NCBI GenBank assembly: GCA_012295275.1
Contig: CM022670.1
Location: forward strand, 25,946,744-26,010,743
Direction: 5' to 3'
Length of the DNA stretch: 64,000 nt
DNA from: Chrysomallon squamiferum
Taxonomy: Eukaryota; Mollusca; Gastropoda; Neomphalida; Peltospiridae
Each line of letters opens with the position of its first letter. Position 1 is the first letter of the stretch. A model generated the notes under the pieces. It ran no database searches and was not told the origin of the DNA. It saw only the letters and a program-made list of their open reading frames with translations. Made by a program: the position numbers and the translations under genes. Below, piece after piece: positions 61,714-64,000 of the stretch.

Positions 61714-62512
61714 ACAAACAATCATAGCATATATAACACTACAATAATATAATAAAACGAATAGCTGTAACATAATTATAAATTACCTTTTAGTGAAGTT
61801 TTAACAGACCTGAAATATCTGAGCCAATTTTATATTTGAACAGTTAAACGTTCCTATCTCAGGGCGATTAATTTTGCAAACACAGAGATCGTAAGTCGTT
61901 TCTCTATTCACATAATTTTTATATCTATGTTATTAACTATGGATATTACATCTCGAGTCGATTTTCTTAATAATTTTTTAACTGACATTACTAATACTCT
62001 ATGTTATTCATTGCCTTCTTTTTATTAATTATAATAAGGTCAACAAATGACGTTTTTTAATAATAAAAACATGATTCATTAGCCAGTTAAGCCTATCAAG
62101 TTTTTCTACTCAATCCATTATGGGAATCAATAGTTCCAGACGCAAAAAGATCAGTTCGTGAGCTATTACTAATTCAACACTCTGATGTCAGACATGAAAT
62201 ATTAATCACTTGCTGGTGGTCTTGTATATCAAACCTACAGGTACGTGAATGCCACAAGAAGATGTAAGAATAAGCGGTGAACAGAAAATTAAGTTTCAGT
62301 GCTGTCACTTCAAAGGTAACTTACCTGAGGAAATATTCGAGGATGACGACAAAGGAAAGAATCAGAATCTCTAGAACAAATGTAGCGCACAGCAACACCC
62401 CCTTGTAGCTGCTGCTCCGCGGCGTGAAGTCGGAGTTTCTGTCAGACGTCATGTACGTCCGTCCTTGGCTGTCGTAATCGACGTCGTGGCGGTCGTAGTG
62501 GTCTTCAGCCAT
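55516..62512 (-). CDS. Phospholipid phosphatase-related (PLPPR/LPPR-like) multi-pass membrane protein
   Basis: Eight exons, 5' to 3': 62512-62325, 59562-59400, 58715-58598, 57969-57780, 57013-56956, 56650-56473, 56213-56115 and 55722 to stop; about 400 residues. An acceptor lies just before the ATG (62518), so a 5' UTR exon is upstream. Polar N-terminus (MAEDHYDRHDVDY), then TM segments such as GVLLCATFVLEILILSFVVI. The lipid phosphatase C1 motif is intact (KIMTGRLRPNF). The C2 motif, normally PSGH, reads FPSMNAS. The C3 motif, normally SRX5HX3D, reads AEIALCRSFWTD, so both catalytic histidines and the C3 Arg are missing. This loss resembles the PLPPR (PRG) branch, neuronal pseudophosphatases that act on bioactive lipids and neurite growth. 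Phases do not close at 56956/56650 or at the last junction, where two frames are open. Confidence 0.8.
57046..57448. mobile_element. MITE with TA-flanked terminal inverted repeats
   Basis: The left end reads CAGTTGTACCTTGACTTGCG and the right end, inverted, CAGTGGTACCTTGACTTACG. Both are bordered by TA (57044-57045 and 57449-57450), suggesting TA target duplication as in Tc1/mariner-type elements. The interior of about 360 bp has no ORF. It sits in the PLPPR-like intron between exons 57969-57780 and 57013-56956. Confidence 0.75.
58064..58126. repeat. (AAT)n microsatellite
   Basis: Uninterrupted trinucleotide run in an intron of the PLPPR-like gene. Confidence 0.95.
58209..58252. repeat. (AAAT)n microsatellite
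   Basis: Tetranucleotide AAAT run in the same intron. Confidence 0.9.
58970..59125. repeat. (AAT)n, poly-A and paired C8 tracts
   Basis: A 50-bp AAT run and an A25 run precede two C8 blocks at 59104-59111 and 59116-59123, separated by AAAA. On the transcribed (minus) strand this reads G8-T4-G8, a candidate G-quadruplex. Overlapping open frames here are low complexity. Confidence 0.85.
59888..59942. repeat. (GA)n microsatellite
   Basis: About 27 GA units in intron 1 of the PLPPR-like gene; it reads CU in the transcript. Confidence 0.95.
61617..61712. repeat. (TC)n microsatellite
   Basis: About 48 TC units in intron 1 of the PLPPR-like gene (GA in the transcript). The open Ser-Leu frames are repeat translations. 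Confidence 0.95.
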
Positions 62513-62517
62513 CTCGC

Positions 62518-63443
62518 CTGTAAATTAATTTCATCTGCATATTAAAAATGATCATTTCAAATATTTGTTTTCTTTATTTTTTATTTGTTTTTCTATTATT
62601 ATTCGTCTATGATAGTCATAGAGGAGTACATGTTACACGAAACAGATATGTTTTAGTTAATGTCATAAAGGTTTGGATTTTGTTTAAAGTAACAATCTAT
62701 AAAAGCATGTCAAGTCTGTTGCATTTCAGCTTCAGAGGTTTCAAAAGCAATCACGTGAGGAAAATGCTTTGCTTTGACTGCTGATGACATCGTATACGTC
62801 ATTGTTGCAGAGACCTGGGAATACATTTAATTATCCTCTCAAACACGAATCCGTATAAATTTCGATCAGAACTTTCGATTATAAGAATTTTATAGTCGCG
62901 CGACGCAAATTGTTTTTCATAGTGTACGAGCTTTCAGAAGAATTAACAACAACAATAATGAATGAATAAATAAATAAATTTAAAAAAAATAAAAATATGA
63001 ATCCGGATTTGAAATTGAGTTTATGGAAATAATAAAAATAAAACGAATGTTGATTGACCATAATTTTTGTAAGTATTTCTATTAAAATATTTCATAAAAA
63101 TGAAAGACAGAATTCTCCAGTATATTTAATATAGGTTACGAAGTAATAGTGAATATTGAAATAAACATTTATACATCTGTTTATATTATAATTTTTCGCA
63201 AATAAGTGAATACATTTTTTTTTTCTACTGCTTTCAAAAGTGACCTCAAAACGTAATTTTGATTTTTATTAATTTTATTTTATTTAATTTATTCATTTAT
63301 TTTCCAATCGACCATCTGGGTCATCTATTTGGAAACTGGTCAAACTGAAACATTCTTTTGGATTACGAACTGCTCAGGGTTTTAGTATAGTTAAACACAC
63401 TGGGTAGAGGTCAAAGAAAGCTCTTTCTGGTTTTTCTTCAAAG
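62518..63443. other. Upstream flank of the PLPPR-like gene
   Basis: AT-rich with no recognised exon. The plus-strand ORF at 62548-62784 has no family features. The promoter or 5' UTR exon of the PLPPR-like gene may lie here or further right. Confidence 0.4.
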
Positions 63444-63673
63444 CGCTGTGTCAATGCCACGGGCTGTACAACAAGGTCCCAAAGCAGGTTGTTTACGTGG
63501 ATACACCTTTCAGTGAAACGCTCCAGCAATTTGGCCTGTGTCCCAAAGACGTAACACATTTTAGCGAGAAGAAGCACAAACAAGCAAAAATCAAGATGTC
63601 GTTTGCTGATGAACAGGGTCGTCTGCTTTGTCATGACGTAAATCGTTTGGTCTCTCTACTCTCTTCTGTCTAA
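63444..63673 (+). CDS. Candidate terminal exon of an unrecognised gene
   Basis: A locally GC-richer stretch stays open for about 76 codons to TAA at 63671. It is preceded by a pyrimidine-rich acceptor (CTGGTTTTTCTTCAAAG at 63443). The translation is balanced and soluble-looking, with segments such as KVPKQVVYVDTPF, FGLCPKDVTHFSEKK and FADEQGRLLCHDVNRLV. I do not recognise the family, and no upstream exon was identified. The complementary strand is also open (63374-63634) with a hydrophobic, less convincing product, so the strand is not certain. It could be a fragment of a mobile element. Confidence 0.3.
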
Positions 63674-64000
63674 TCCAAAAAGTCACTGATTGCAGTTATA
63701 ATCTGCCCTGTGTTATTAGTGAGGCATATAAGGAGATTCGCATGAAATGGTAAAAGTTACTGTTTTATGAAGATGAAGAATATTCAATATCGTTTTTTGT
63801 TTTATCCTTCTTTTTTTTTTTTTTTTTTTTTTGAATTATCTGTCCGCGTAATACTAAGCTGCATAGTGAAGTTAGAAATATTAACTACTGTATTGTAATT
63901 TGTGTTAAACGCACATATATATTTTATTGAATGACCTTCAGTAAGGTGTATACGAGTATAATATCGAATTTAATCTATATCAAAATATGTTAAATAACTG
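63674..64000. other. Window end, no gene seen
   Basis: AT-rich with a T22 run at 63811-63832. No exon, RNA gene or repeat family was recognised. Confidence 0.4.

Noticed and set aside
61511-61752. Ser-Leu repeat ORFs
   Set aside because: Translations of the (TC)n tract in a PLPPR-like intron.

Overview
This is AT-rich, intron-rich animal nuclear DNA. Introns are mostly GT-AG, and there is heavy micro- and minisatellite content plus several DNA-transposon remnants. Every recognisable gene is metazoan. An invertebrate, possibly a mollusc or other spiralian, fits the gp130-like receptors and intron density, but the sequence alone does not fix the taxon. Exon borders below were set by hand from splice motifs, reading phase and protein family knowledge.

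Layout: (1) 227-5418 (+): last five exons of a class I cytokine-receptor-like gene (receptor A) whose 5' part lies left of the window. (2) 5427-12452: repeat-rich spacer holding a 2.86 kb long-inverted-repeat transposon (7199-10060) with a decayed minus-strand ORF. (3) 12453-25774 (-): a complete paralogue (receptor B) with the gp130 plan: signal peptide, Ig, cytokine-binding module, three FN3 domains, TM, short box1-like tail. A and B face each other tail to tail. (4) 25817-30815: spacer with a roughly 0.7 kb terminal-inverted-repeat element and a candidate 5' exon of receptor B. (5) 30816-42888 (+): complete 24-exon ISWI ATPase (SMARCA5/SMARCA1 type, 1029 codons). (6) 44135-45672 (-): COA5, and (7) 47800-51521 (+): UNC50. 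These two are head to head, an arrangement also known from human 2q11.2. (8) 55516-62512 (-): eight-exon phospholipid-phosphatase-related membrane protein lacking most catalytic residues. (9) 63444-63673 (+): an unrecognised candidate terminal exon.

The least routine material is the receptor pair. Both paralogues carry a roughly 0.7 kb minisatellite abutting the 5' splice site of the same intron (last FN3 to TM), yet the repeat units are unrelated. In each, read-through of that donor would stop before the TM. Two GC-AG introns, a perfect 42-bp-arm hairpin, three exon junctions whose phases do not close, and the dead-phosphatase gene also deserve checking.
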